This document shows, in pieces, positions 1 through 7,656 of a DNA stretch of 64,000 nucleotides. Each line of letters begins with the position of its first letter. Positions within the stretch are counted from its first letter, which is position 1. The notes under the pieces were generated by a model. The model was not told where the DNA came from and made no database searches. It worked only from the letters and a program-made list of their open reading frames with translations. The DNA comes from Prevotella sp. Rep29. GTDB taxonomy: Bacteria > Bacteroidota > Bacteroidia > Bacteroidales > Bacteroidaceae. The translations under genes were made by a program, and so were the position numbers. The stretch is from NCBI RefSeq assembly GCF_019551475.1, contig NZ_CP047159.1:2108001-2172000 (forward strand), in the 5' to 3' direction.

Positions 1-128
1 GACTCACATCACGCAGTGAGGCAAAAAACGCGTTTCTGTAAGGTATAGAGGGCATATCAGAGGATTTGTAGAGGGCAAATTAAATGGCTGACGCTCAAAA
101 AAAGCATGGAAAATCAAAGAGAATACAG

Positions 129-153
129 AATAAAATGCGTAATTTTGCAGCCG
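129..153 (+). promoter_or_regulatory. typA promoter -7 region
   Basis: TAATTTTG at 140-147 matches the Bacteroidota -7 element TAnnTTTG. No TTTG is found at the expected -33 distance. The 25 bp at 129-153 recur with a single mismatch at 38563-38587 in front of rpsO. The rest of 1-204 shows no gene. Confidence 0.5.
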
Positions 154-204
154 CAAAAGCGGAGACAGAAGCCCCGCAAGGCGTAACACGATATTGAAAA
201 AGAG

Positions 205-2007
205 ATGCAGGACATTAGAAACATTGCGATTATCGCCCACGTAGACCACGGCAAGACGACGCTCGTGGACAAGATGATGTTGGCTGGCAACCTGTTCCGT
301 GACGGACAGAATCTCAGCAGCCAGGTATTGGACAACAACGACTTGGAGCGTGAGCGAGGCATCACCATTCTCTCGAAGAATGTATCTATCAACTATAAGG
401 GCACGAAAATCAACATCATCGACACCCCGGGACACAGCGATTTCGGCGGTGAGGTGGAGCGTGTGCTCAACATGGCTGACGGCTGCCTGCTGCTGGTGGA
501 CGCATTCGAAGGTCCGATGCCGCAGACACGGTTTGTCTTGCAAAAGGCTCTGGAGATAGGGCTGAAGCCGATTGTCGTGGTCAACAAGGTGGACAAGCCC
601 AACTGCCGTCCCGAAGAGGTTTACGAAATGGTCTTCGACCTGATGTTCTCCCTCAATGCGACGGAAGACCAGCTGGACTTCCCCGTTGTCTATGGCAGTG
701 CCAAGAACGGATGGATGGGCGAGGACTACAACACCCCGACGGACAATATCACCTATCTCTTAGACAAAATCGTGGAAGTGATTCCTGCTCCGAAACAGCT
801 CGAGGGCACGCCACAGATGCTCATCACGTCGCTCGACTACTCGTCATACACCGGACGCATCGCCGTCGGACGCGTACATCGCGGCACACTCAAGGACGGC
901 ATGCAGGTGACCATCGCCCACCGCGACGGCACGATGGAGAAGACCCGCATCAAGGAGTTGCATACGTTTGAGGGCATGGGACACGTGCGCACAGAGCAGG
1001 TGGACTGTGGCGACATCTGCGCGGTAATCGGTCTGGAGCGCTTCGAAATCGGCGACACCATCTGCGACGCAGAACAGCCGGAGCCTCTTCCCGTCATCGC
1101 CATCGACGAGCCGACGATGTCGATGCTCTTCACTATCAACGACTCGCCTTTCTTCGGAAAAGAAGGAAAATACGTGACCAGCCGCCACATCAACGACCGG
1201 CTGCAGAAAGAACTCGAAAAGAACCTCGCCCTGCGCGTGGAATCATTCGAAGACAGCACCGACAAATGGCTTGTCAGCGGACGCGGTGTGCTGCATCTCT
1301 CCGTACTCATCGAGACCATGCGCCGCGAAGGCTACGAACTGCAGGTAGGACAGCCGCAAGTCATCTACAAAGAGATTGACGGCAAGCGCTGCGAACCTAT
1401 CGAGGAACTGACCATCAACGTGCCGGAAGAGTTTGCCTCGAAGATGATTGACATGGTGACACGCCGCAAAGGCGAGATGACCAGCATGGAGACACAGGGC
1501 GACCGCACGAACATTGAGTTCGACATGCCCTCGCGCGGCATCATCGGACTGCGCACCAACGTGCTGACGGCATCGCAGGGAGAAGCCATCATGGCACACC
1601 GATTCAAGGAATATCAGCCTTATAAAGGCGACATCGAGCGCCGCGTGAACGGCTCGATGATTGCCATGGAATCGGGAACTGCCTACGCCTATTCCATCGA
1701 CAAGCTGCAGGACCGCGGAAAATTCTTCATCGACCCGGGCGAGGATGTGTATGCCGGCGAAGTGGTCGGTGAACATATCCACGAGAAAGACCTCGTCATC
1801 AACGTGACCAAGGCGAAGCAGCTCACCAACGTCCGCGCTTCCGGTTCCGACGAGAAAGCACGCATCATTCCGAAGACAGAACTCTCATTGGAGGAAACAC
1901 TGGAATACATCCGTGCCGACGAGTATGTGGAATGTACGCCGAAAGCCATCCGCATGCGCAAGATTATCCTCGACCACAACGAGCGGAAGAAAGCCAACAA
2001 GGAATAA
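205..2007 (+). CDS. typA: Ribosome-associated translational GTPase TypA/BipA
   Basis: This is a 600-residue cytoplasmic GTPase of the TypA/BipA family, which binds the ribosome and supports 50S assembly and growth under stress. The N-terminal G domain shows G1 AHVDHGKTT at residues 11-19, the DTPGH switch motif near residue 75 and NKVDK near residue 128. It is followed by the beta-barrel, EF-G-like and C-terminal domains expected of the family, including the segment [14 protein letters not shown]. The length is normal. The ATG is about 58 bases after the -7 promoter element, and no upstream in-frame ATG gives a better start. It stands alone in its transcript as far as can be seen. The identification is very secure. 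Confidence 0.97.
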   Translation: MQDIRNIAIIAHVDHGKTTLVDKMMLAGNLFRDGQNLSSQVLDNNDLERERGITILSKNVSINYKGTKINIIDTPGHSDFGGEVERVLNMADGCLLLVDAFEGPMPQTRFVLQKALEIGLKPIVVVNKVDKPNCRPEEVYEMVFDLMFSLNATEDQLDFPVVYGSAKNGWMGEDYNTPTDNITYLLDKIVEVIPAPKQLEGTPQMLITSLDYSSYTGRIAVGRVHRGTLKDGMQVTIAHRDGTMEKTRIKELHTFEGMGHVRTEQVDCGDICAVIGLERFEIGDTICDAEQPEPLPVIAIDEPTMSMLFTINDSPFFGKEGKYVTSRHINDRLQKELEKNLALRVESFEDSTDKWLVSGRGVLHLSVLIETMRREGYELQVGQPQVIYKEIDGKRCEPIEELTINVPEEFASKMIDMVTRRKGEMTSMETQGDRTNIEFDMPSRGIIGLRTNVLTASQGEAIMAHRFKEYQPYKGDIERRVNGSMIAMESGTAYAYSIDKLQDRGKFFIDPGEDVYAGEVVGEHIHEKDLVINVTKAKQLTNVRASGSDEKARIIPKTELSLEETLEYIRADEYVECTPKAIRMRKIILDHNERKKANKE

Positions 2008-2064
2008 CACCGCCACCGGAAACAGTGGAAAATATCACTAAACGGAACGGAAAAAGCTGAATCA

Positions 2065-2096
2065 TTTGTTTTTTCCGAAAATTATCTTTATCTTTG
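2065..2096 (+). promoter_or_regulatory. Promoter of the broken gene at 2280
   Basis: TTTG at 2065-2068 and TATCTTTG at 2089-2096 are 20 bp apart, a full match to the Bacteroidota housekeeping promoter. It predicts a leader of about 180 nt before the ATG at 2280. Confidence 0.7.
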
Positions 2097-2112
2097 TAGA
2101 GTTCACATATAA

Positions 2113-2216
2113 GACCTACCATCATGGGAAATATTTGCTGGACTGGACGAAGAGCGAGTTGTTTTGTGCCAAACAATGACAAAACAACGAACCTCGCATG
2201 GAGAAACCCATAGGTC
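2113..2216 (+). ncRNA. Folded 5' leader, possible cis-regulatory RNA
   Basis: The leader between the promoter and the ATG at 2280 can close on itself. GACCTA (2113-2118) pairs with TAGGTC (2211-2216), and TGGG (2125-2128) with CCCA (2207-2210). Inside, GCGAG plus TTGTTTTGT (2154-2167) pairs with ACAAAACAA (2179-2187) and CTCGC (2193-2197), leaving a 5-nt bulge. The nested stems suggest a real RNA fold. It does not match a riboswitch class that I can recognise. It could be a riboswitch-like element, a stabilising leader or an independent RNA. Confidence 0.45.
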
Positions 2217-2279
2217 AAAAGATGAAAAACCAACCTATAATAATAAATAATGTATTAATCTCTTAACACAAAAAGCATT

Positions 2280-2360
2280 ATGAAAAAAGTATTATTCAGT
2301 ATCGCTATCGTAGTGGCAGGACTGTTCGTTCCGTTGCCGTCTCCCATCTCGGGGTCGTGA
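2280..2360 (+). pseudogene. Truncated secreted-protein start (26 codons)
   Basis: The ATG at 2280 opens a typical export signal, MKKVLFSIAIVVAGLF, but the frame stops at 2358-2360 after 26 codons. From about 2329 on, the sequence makes sense only on the other strand, where it reads as the N-terminal part of a secreted protein. The promoter and leader are intact. The simplest reading is one gene whose 5' part was rearranged, so that its signal peptide and its mature start now lie head to head. A functional leader peptide is a less likely alternative. Confidence 0.55.
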
Positions 2361-2557
2361 CGTGTCATCCAGTCGGGCACGTCAACAGAATAGCCAAACT
2401 TGTCGTTGGTGTACGTTGTGAAACCTTCGGCAGCTTGTTCTGCCTGCCCTTCATTAGCGGTGGATGTTGCATTCTTGTTTCCACTGCCGGATTCACGCTC
2501 ATCGGGCGCGAATCCGGCATTTTTTGTTGCCCACGAAACGACGCTATCGCCAACCCG
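2329..2557 (-). pseudogene. Inverted fragment of a secreted protein
   Basis: On the minus strand a frame without an ATG is open from 2557 down past 2329. It reads as a Ser/Asn/Gly-rich linker followed by YTNDKFGYSVDVP and then PEMGDGNGT. That pattern (YTN-x-K/R-aromatic-G-aromatic, VP, PE, GDG) is familiar at the start of small secreted Bacteroidota proteins. The fragment faces the orphan signal peptide at 2280 and merges into it. It has no start codon or promoter of its own. I call it a relic; the family cannot be named with certainty. Confidence 0.45.
2485..2525 (+). terminator. Rho-independent terminator-like hairpin
   Basis: TGCCGGATTC (2485-2494) pairs perfectly with GAATCCGGCA (2510-2519), followed by a run of six T. 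It lies inside the inverted fragment, so it may have arisen with the rearrangement or come with other sequence. Confidence 0.5.
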
Positions 2558-2667
2558 TCACGACGTATGTTCTCGCATGCCCTACCCTGTCCATGACTCG
2601 TCCTAAATGTTAAAATACCGAAAACGATGTCACATCCTGCTGTTTTTTGTGTCTTATAAGTAGAGAC

Positions 2668-3174
2668 ATGGAACAGAAAGCATTTGAAATAGAGATTCAA
2701 CGCATCCGTCCCCATCTGATTAACGAAGCGGAACAACTGCTGAAAGACGGAGAAGAGGCTGAAGACGTCGTGCAAGACACGATTCTGAAGCTGTGGACCA
2801 TGCGCGACCGGCTCGACGAATACCGCTCAATGGAGGGACTGGCTGTGGTCATGGTGCGGCGACTGGCACTCAATCAGATGCGCACGATAACTGTTCGCAA
2901 ACTGTGGAGCGGGAAAAAGGACAACGAGGACAAGTCGCTGACGCCCGATGCTGAGTTGTCACCAGAGGAACAATTGGTGATGCAAGAGCAAGACGGACAA
3001 CTGAAGGCACTCATCTCACAACTGCCCGACAAACAGCAAGCCATCTTGCGCATGAAGCATCTTGACGGGATGGAGACAGAACAGATAGCACAACTTGCCG
3101 GTTGCTCGGAAGCGGCTGTCCGACAAAATCTCTCACGCGCCAGACGGCAGATATGGAAATGTTTCAAACGATAG
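2668..3174 (+). CDS. ECF-type RNA polymerase sigma factor
   Basis: A 168-residue sigma-70 family protein of the ECF size. Region 2 is seen around EEAEDVVQDTILKLW (residues 29-43), and region 4 around LPDKQQAILRMKHLDG with a C-terminal helix-turn-helix (EQIAQLAGCSEAAVRQNL). A TTG 21 bases upstream is in frame, but the ATG at 2668 gives the usual N-terminus. The next gene starts 5 bases after the stop and encodes a single-pass membrane protein, the usual arrangement for a sigma factor and its membrane-bound partner. The target genes are unknown; the two secreted or outer-membrane genes downstream are plausible members of the same operon. Confidence 0.88.
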   Translation: MEQKAFEIEIQRIRPHLINEAEQLLKDGEEAEDVVQDTILKLWTMRDRLDEYRSMEGLAVVMVRRLALNQMRTITVRKLWSGKKDNEDKSLTPDAELSPEEQLVMQEQDGQLKALISQLPDKQQAILRMKHLDGMETEQIAQLAGCSEAAVRQNLSRARRQIWKCFKR

Positions 3175-3179
3175 AAAAT

Positions 3180-3641
3180 ATGAAGGTAATGACAGAAATA
3201 GAGAACATCAAAAAAATGGTGGAACGCTTTCTCGACGGAGAGACAACCACCGCAGAGGAGCAAATGCTATACGACTATTTTGCTGCGGACGTTGTGCCAA
3301 AAGAACTCCGTCCCTATCAGGAAATGTTCCGTTGGTATGCAGGAGGCATGAAAGAACCACTTCCTGTCAGCAACAAGAAGCGTACGCTCCTCGCACGCAT
3401 AGCTGTCGCCGCCTCCGTGGTGCTGCTCGTCGGAGTAGGAGTCAGTTGGTACAGACACGTCGAATATGAAAAGCTGTGTGCCATCTACAAAGACAGCTAT
3501 ATCGTACGCAACGGTAAAAAAATCACCGACATCAGGACGATAAAACCCGAACTGGAACGTGTTTCCAACGAAGTAGCCCTGAGCCTGTCAAGAGATTTTT
3601 CCGAAAAGCAAATCAACATACAGGACTTGCCTGTAATATAA
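3180..3641 (+). CDS. Single-pass membrane partner of the sigma factor, putative anti-sigma
   Basis: 153 residues if translation begins at the ATG 5 bases after the sigma stop. The first 70 residues are a charged helical cytoplasmic part (VERFLDGETTTAEEQMLYDYF). One transmembrane helix follows at about residues 73-91 (RIAVAASVVLLVGVGVSWY), then an extracytoplasmic tail of about 60 residues. No FecR domain or zinc motif is visible. The order, spacing and topology fit an anti-sigma factor for the upstream ECF sigma, but this is inferred from context rather than from a recognised domain. Upstream in-frame ATGs at 3153 and 3159 would overlap the sigma gene. Confidence 0.65.
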   Translation: MKVMTEIENIKKMVERFLDGETTTAEEQMLYDYFAADVVPKELRPYQEMFRWYAGGMKEPLPVSNKKRTLLARIAVAASVVLLVGVGVSWYRHVEYEKLCAIYKDSYIVRNGKKITDIRTIKPELERVSNEVALSLSRDFSEKQINIQDLPVI

Positions 3642-3676
3642 ATTATAAACTAATGTGTAGAATTGTAATCCTCAAA

Positions 3677-4369
3677 ATGAAAAATATGAATCGACTGACA
3701 ATGATGTTGCTCTGGCTGATGGTATCGGCAGCAGCAACGGCACAAGGAAAAATCGACAAGATTGTAAAGGAAATCGAGTCGAAAGGAGTGGAAGCCACTG
3801 TCGTGGTAAAGCGCAACAGTGAATCGAAAAAGATGTATCTGCGCATACAGACCTACTTCTTCAGAAGTAAAAACGGGAAATATGCCAATCAGCTGGTGGA
3901 GGCATTTCGGGAAGAGAGCGAAGATGCTGACGAAGCGATTATGAACAAACCCGTCAAATCGTTTATCAAAAGTGGGCAGACAGGCACAACCAAGCACTAT
4001 GAACTCGTGTTCACGGAGAAAAAGGTGAAAAAGATATACATGCTGGATGTCGCATCCGAAAAAGACGGCAACCCCTTCGTGCAACTGCAGATTGTCATGC
4101 GCGACGGGAATGTGCCAGCCAACAAGGGCGACTATAAGGTTTTCAAGTACGACCTCCGAGACCTCTCGGACGCAACACTCTTAAAAGCTGACGAGTGGAA
4201 CAATCTCTTCTCGAAAAACAACGTCCATGTGTTCGAACTGCCAACCGACAGTCTCAAAGGCATCAACTGGCAAGACGCAAGGGAACAGTTTAAGGAACTG
4301 AAAAAGCAGCTGGAACCTTATAGAAACATCAATTCAAAGACGCTTGTGCTCAAAAAGCATCTCATTTGA
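3677..4369 (+). CDS. Secreted hypothetical protein in the sigma operon
   Basis: About 230 residues, starting at the ATG that precedes a clear signal peptide (MKNMNRLTMMLLWLM... ending AATAQG). The mature part is mostly charged, beginning with a KIDKIVKEIESKG helix and then alternating strands and helices, with no cysteines in a pattern. It resembles the small secreted proteins found next to ECF sigma factors in Bacteroidales (DUF4252- or DUF6108-like), but I cannot assign the family by eye. It starts 35 bases after the putative anti-sigma gene and probably shares its transcript. Function unknown. Confidence 0.6.
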   Translation: MKNMNRLTMMLLWLMVSAAATAQGKIDKIVKEIESKGVEATVVVKRNSESKKMYLRIQTYFFRSKNGKYANQLVEAFREESEDADEAIMNKPVKSFIKSGQTGTTKHYELVFTEKKVKKIYMLDVASEKDGNPFVQLQIVMRDGNVPANKGDYKVFKYDLRDLSDATLLKADEWNNLFSKNNVHVFELPTDSLKGINWQDAREQFKELKKQLEPYRNINSKTLVLKKHLI

Positions 4370-4403
4370 TATTCGGCCATAAACTATCTACAAATATTTA
4401 TCG

Positions 4404-4436
4404 GGGAAGGGTGCGGGGAGCATTCTTCCCTTTTTT
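4404..4436 (+). terminator. Rho-independent terminator
   Basis: GGGAAG (4404-4409) pairs with CTTCCC (4425-4430). Inner G-T and TGC/GCA pairs extend the stem to about 11 bp, and six T follow. It ends the sigma operon before the barrel gene at 4486. Confidence 0.65.
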
Positions 4437-4485
4437 CATGTAATAAAAAGCGGATAATGGCGTTTTATACAAAAACGACAGAAAT

Positions 4486-5184
4486 ATGAAAACGACAATT
4501 CGAACAATTCTTATGCTGCTGTTACTTACCATTTCGGCGACGGTGACGGCGCAGAGCAAACCCGGAACATTCTCCGTCACTCCGAAAATTGGTGTCAGCA
4601 TCGCCAAACTGACAAAGTGGGACTGGGTGAAAGGCATCACTCTTGACCACGCCGACTCACGCCATAAGGCTGGATTCACGGGAGGAGCCGAACTGCAATA
4701 CCAGGCAACAGACATCATCGCACTGTCGGTCGGTGCCATGTATTCCATGCAGGGAGTCGGTTTTGACGACTATGCGGTGGAAAACGGTGACGGCACTTAT
4801 ACGGGCGTGAACAACCTTCACCTCGACCTGCAATACATCACGATGCCAATACTCTTCAACTGCTACGTGGCAAAGGGGCTCGCCTTGAAGGCTGGCGTAC
4901 AGCCGGCATTCCTTCTGGATGCCCGGATGAAGTCGGAGGCAGCCATCTATACGGTTGCTGAAGACGGCATGAAGACCTATCAGCCAGTGGAGGAGATCGA
5001 CTCGAAATGGACTACCGTCAAGTCGTTTGACGTTACCATTCCCGTCGGCATCTCCTACGAATATGAGAATGTGGTGCTCGATGCACGCTATCATTTCGGA
5101 CTGATGACGGTTTTCAAGTCAGGACTCTGGTCGTCAACCAACAGCGTGTTCTCAATCACGGTAGGCTATAAGTTCGATTTGTAA
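4486..5184 (+). CDS. PorT-family outer-membrane beta-barrel protein
   Basis: 232 residues with a signal peptide (cleavage after VTAQS). The mature protein is made of alternating amphipathic strands typical of the PorT / OMP_b-brl_2 family: SVTPKIGVSIAKLT at the start, GGAELQYQATDIIALSVGAMYS, YITMPILFNCY in the middle and ITVGYKFDL at the end. The YLTVPIL/YITMPIL strand and a C-terminal aromatic-rich strand are family hallmarks. It should sit in the outer membrane; no substrate can be deduced. A terminator separates it from the sigma operon, so it may be expressed on its own. A second member of the family lies at 7016. Confidence 0.8.
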   Translation: MKTTIRTILMLLLLTISATVTAQSKPGTFSVTPKIGVSIAKLTKWDWVKGITLDHADSRHKAGFTGGAELQYQATDIIALSVGAMYSMQGVGFDDYAVENGDGTYTGVNNLHLDLQYITMPILFNCYVAKGLALKAGVQPAFLLDARMKSEAAIYTVAEDGMKTYQPVEEIDSKWTTVKSFDVTIPVGISYEYENVVLDARYHFGLMTVFKSGLWSSTNSVFSITVGYKFDL

Positions 5185-5197
5185 AGAACAATAGTAA

Positions 5198-5229
5198 GAC
5201 AAAATGTCACACGTTTGTGTCGTTTTGTC
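5198..5229. promoter_or_regulatory. Inverted repeat upstream of the sigma-54-like promoter
   Basis: GACAAAA (5198-5204) and ACAC (5209-5212) are mirrored by GTGT (5217-5220) and TTTTGTC (5223-5229). The repeat is centred about 40 bp upstream of the sigma-54-like element. It could bind an activator, or act as a terminator for the upstream gene, although there is no long T run. Confidence 0.4.
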
Positions 5230-5242
5230 ACGAAAACGCAAT

Positions 5243-5258
5243 TGGTACATCTCTTGCA
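5243..5258 (+). promoter_or_regulatory. Sigma-54-type promoter for hsp20
   Basis: TGGTACATCTCTTGCA fits the -24/-12 consensus TGGCAC-N5-TTGCA with GG and GC exactly 10 bases apart. It lies about 88 bases before the start of the small heat shock gene. No TAnnTTTG element is seen in this gap. Confidence 0.55.
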
Positions 5259-5345
5259 TTTCCTATGAGTGAAGACGGAAACCAAAATGGTGGATGTCAC
5301 AAGAAACAAAATGTATAACTAATTAAATAAATGGAGGAAATGATT

Positions 5346-5771
5346 ATGTTACCAGTAATGCGTAGAAACTCATGGTTACCCGAAGTGTTCAACGACTTTT
5401 TTGACACTGACTTCATGCCGAAGGCAAATGCGACGGCACCAGCCATCAACGTAATTGAATCAGACAACGAATACAAGGTGGAAGTAGCCGCACCGGGTAT
5501 GCGCAAAGAAGACTTCGACATCAACATCAATCAGAACGGCGACCTCACGATTAAGATGGAAAGCAAGCGCGAGAAGAAAGAAGAAGATAAGAAAGCACAC
5601 TATCTGCGCCGTGAGTTCTCGTACTCGAAATTCGAGCAGACACTGATTCTGCCGGAGGACGTTGACAAGGAGAAGATTGCAGCACGCGTGGAAGACGGCG
5701 TACTGAACATCGACCTGCCGAAAGTCGTGAAGGAGGAAGTGAAGGTTGCACGCCAGATAACGGTCGGATAA
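5346..5771 (+). CDS. Hsp20/alpha-crystallin small heat shock protein
   Basis: 141 residues. Small heat shock proteins hold unfolding proteins in large oligomers in the cytoplasm. A short N-terminal arm (MLPVMRRNSWLPEVFNDFF) precedes the alpha-crystallin domain (INVIESDNEYKVEVAAPG...), which ends with the typical GVLNIDLPK strand motif. Three in-frame ATGs exist (5331, 5340, 5346). The last is chosen because GGAGG at 5333-5337 lies 8 bases before it and the N-terminus then fits the family. The upstream sigma-54-like site suggests control by an enhancer-binding regulator. A strong terminator follows. Confidence 0.93.
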   Translation: MLPVMRRNSWLPEVFNDFFDTDFMPKANATAPAINVIESDNEYKVEVAAPGMRKEDFDININQNGDLTIKMESKREKKEEDKKAHYLRREFSYSKFEQTLILPEDVDKEKIAARVEDGVLNIDLPKVVKEEVKVARQITVG

Positions 5772-5823
5772 ACCGCTCTCCCACTCCAACCGAACAAGAT
5801 GAATGATTTACCATAAACGAAAA

Positions 5824-5860
5824 GCGCCCCGAATTGCTCAAACAATTCGGGGCGCTTTTT
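5824..5860 (+). terminator. Rho-independent terminator after hsp20
   Basis: A perfect 13-bp stem (GCGCCCCGAATTG at 5824-5836 with its complement at 5843-5855), a 6-nt loop, then five T. Confidence 0.9.
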
Positions 5861-5905
5861 GTTGGTTACAATCACGTTACATCACCGAAAAATAAGCTTT
5901 CAAAA

Positions 5906-5937
5906 TTTGGTCTTTCGTTATATTTCTGCTAATTTTG
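5906..5937 (+). promoter_or_regulatory. Promoter of the CaCA antiporter gene
   Basis: TTTG at 5906-5909 and TAATTTTG at 5930-5937 with 20 bp between them. The start codon at 5980 follows after a short leader. Confidence 0.75.
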
Positions 5938-5979
5938 CCCCGAAATTTCAATTATTTATCAACTAAGAAACATAAAGAC

Positions 5980-6912
5980 ATGCTACTGAACATATTACTT
6001 GTAGTCATTGGAATCATACTCGTGCTGTGGGGTGCCGACCGCATGACCGACGGTGCCGTTGCGCTAGCTGAGCGCATGAACATCCCGCAGATTGTCATCG
6101 GACTGACGATTGTTGCCATGGGAACATCGGCACCGGAACTGTTTGTGAGTCTCGTTTCTGCCATCAAAGGGACACCCGACCTCGCTGTCGGCAACGTGGT
6201 GGGCAGCAACATCTTCAACACGCTGCTGATTGTGGGCTGTGCAGCGATTGCCGCGCCACTGGCGATGCTGAGGACGACAGTCAAAAGAGACCTGCCGTTC
6301 ATCCTGGTTGTATCTGCCCTACTCATGGTCATGTGTCTCGATATGCACATCACACGCATAGACGCACTTGTTTTATTCGGACTGTTCCTGCTCTACATTG
6401 CATACACCTTGGCGAAGAGCGGCAAATCTCAGACTGAGGATGAAACGGAAAAGAAAGGCTATTCGCCCTTGAAATCGGTCTTTTTGATTGCGCTCGGACT
6501 GGGCTGTCTGATTCTTGGCAGTAACCTGTTTGTCAATGGTGCCACGGAGATTGCCTCCCTGCTGGGCGTATCCGAAGCCGTCATCGGTCTGACCGTCGTC
6601 GCCGGAGGCACGTCGCTCCCCGAGTTGGCAACGAGCGTTGTGGCAGCACGCAAAGGACAAAGTGCGATTGCCATTGGCAATGTGATAGGCTCGAACATCT
6701 TCAATATCCTGATGATTCTCGGCATTACGGGCATCATCTGTCCGATGCAGATTCAAGGCATCACGACGGTTGACCTCTGCGTGATGACCGCAAGTTCCCT
6801 GCTGCTATGGCTGTTTGCCTTCACCAAACTGAAGGTGGCGCGCTGGGAAGGTGTCGTCCTGGTACTGCTGTTCTTTGGATACATGTACTGGCTGATTAGT
6901 GAAGCCATTTAA
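5980..6912 (+). CDS. Calcium/sodium antiporter, CaCA family (YrbG-like)
   Basis: 310 residues with about ten membrane helices in two homologous halves. Each half carries an alpha-repeat: GTSAPELFVSLVSA followed by GNVVGSNIFN in the first, and GGTSLPELATSVVAA followed by GNVIGSNIFN in the second. These are the ion-binding signature of the calcium:cation antiporter superfamily, here of the prokaryotic YrbG type. It acts in the inner membrane, exchanging Ca2+ or a related cation for Na+ or H+. The ATG at 5980 begins directly with the first helix; an in-frame ATG at 5935 would lie inside the promoter. It is transcribed alone. Confidence 0.93.
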   Translation: MLLNILLVVIGIILVLWGADRMTDGAVALAERMNIPQIVIGLTIVAMGTSAPELFVSLVSAIKGTPDLAVGNVVGSNIFNTLLIVGCAAIAAPLAMLRTTVKRDLPFILVVSALLMVMCLDMHITRIDALVLFGLFLLYIAYTLAKSGKSQTEDETEKKGYSPLKSVFLIALGLGCLILGSNLFVNGATEIASLLGVSEAVIGLTVVAGGTSLPELATSVVAARKGQSAIAIGNVIGSNIFNILMILGITGIICPMQIQGITTVDLCVMTASSLLLWLFAFTKLKVARWEGVVLVLLFFGYMYWLISEAI

Positions 6913-6960
6913 TCTGCAGCCATCAGACTGAGAAAAAGGATTGATGAGATAACGAAAAAT

Positions 6961-6998
6961 CGGGCGGATTTCCCCAAAAGGAAGTCCGCCCGTTTTTT
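6961..6998. terminator. Bidirectional terminator between convergent genes
   Basis: CGGGCGGA (6961-6968) pairs with TCCGCCCG (6985-6992), with extra pairing inside. T follows on the plus side and A-rich sequence precedes it. It serves both the antiporter gene and the minus-strand gene ending at 7016. Confidence 0.8.
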
Positions 6999-7015
6999 GT
7001 GTGCGTTCCGTTCTT

Positions 7016-7633
7016 TTATATATCCAATGAGGGCATCACGATATGATTGTCGGTCTTGTTCTCTTTCAGTTTGCGCTTGAACAGTTCAAAGCGGTAGCCG
7101 AGCGTGACGGAGAAGCCATTGTTTCTCAGCGCCTTTACACCGTCGTCTATGCTGGTAGCGGCAAAATCTGCCGTATAGCGCACGCCGAGCATGATGTTTT
7201 TATACTCATACGAAGCGCCGGCAACTACTCCCGCATTCAACTTCGCCACGTTGTCTTCCACGAGTTTGTGGTCTTTGATGTTCACTCCTGCCTGTATGCC
7301 GGCATGAATGCCGAAGCCGTGCAGGAAGTAGGCGTGGAAGAGGATGGGCACCGTCAGATAGTCGAGTCCGACGTTCCCGCCGTTCGTCTTGAAACCCTGT
7401 TGTGAATAGTTCAATCCGCCCGATATGGCAAAAGTGCGGTCCATCTGATATTCCCATTCCGCCCCGATAAGGAGACCGGCTTTGGTCTTTGGCGACAGAC
7501 TGGTCGAAATCTTGTTGATGTTGGTAAAATTCACCCCTGCGAATGTGCGTAGGGATATGCTGTATGGCTCTCTTTGCGCATGAACGGCAAGCGTCATGGT
7601 CAGAGCAAGTGATAATATCAATAGTTTTTTCAT
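7016..7633 (-). CDS. PorT-family outer-membrane beta-barrel protein
   Basis: 205 residues with a signal peptide (MKKLLILSLALTMTLAVHAQ). The strands read like the PorT / OMP_b-brl_2 family: LRTFAGVNFTNI, GLLIGAEWEYQMDRTFAISGGLNYS, DYLTVPILFHAYF, and GFSVTLGYRFEL near the end. A short charged extension of about 20 residues follows the last strand, which is unusual because barrel proteins normally end with an aromatic residue. It lies 23 bases downstream of the TlpA-like gene and is probably cotranscribed with it. Substrate and partners are unknown. Confidence 0.78.
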   Translation of the reverse strand: MKKLLILSLALTMTLAVHAQREPYSISLRTFAGVNFTNINKISTSLSPKTKAGLLIGAEWEYQMDRTFAISGGLNYSQQGFKTNGGNVGLDYLTVPILFHAYFLHGFGIHAGIQAGVNIKDHKLVEDNVAKLNAGVVAGASYEYKNIMLGVRYTADFAATSIDDGVKALRNNGFSVTLGYRFELFKRKLKENKTDNHIVMPSLDI

Positions 7634-7656
7634 GATGATTGTGAATTACTATTTTC

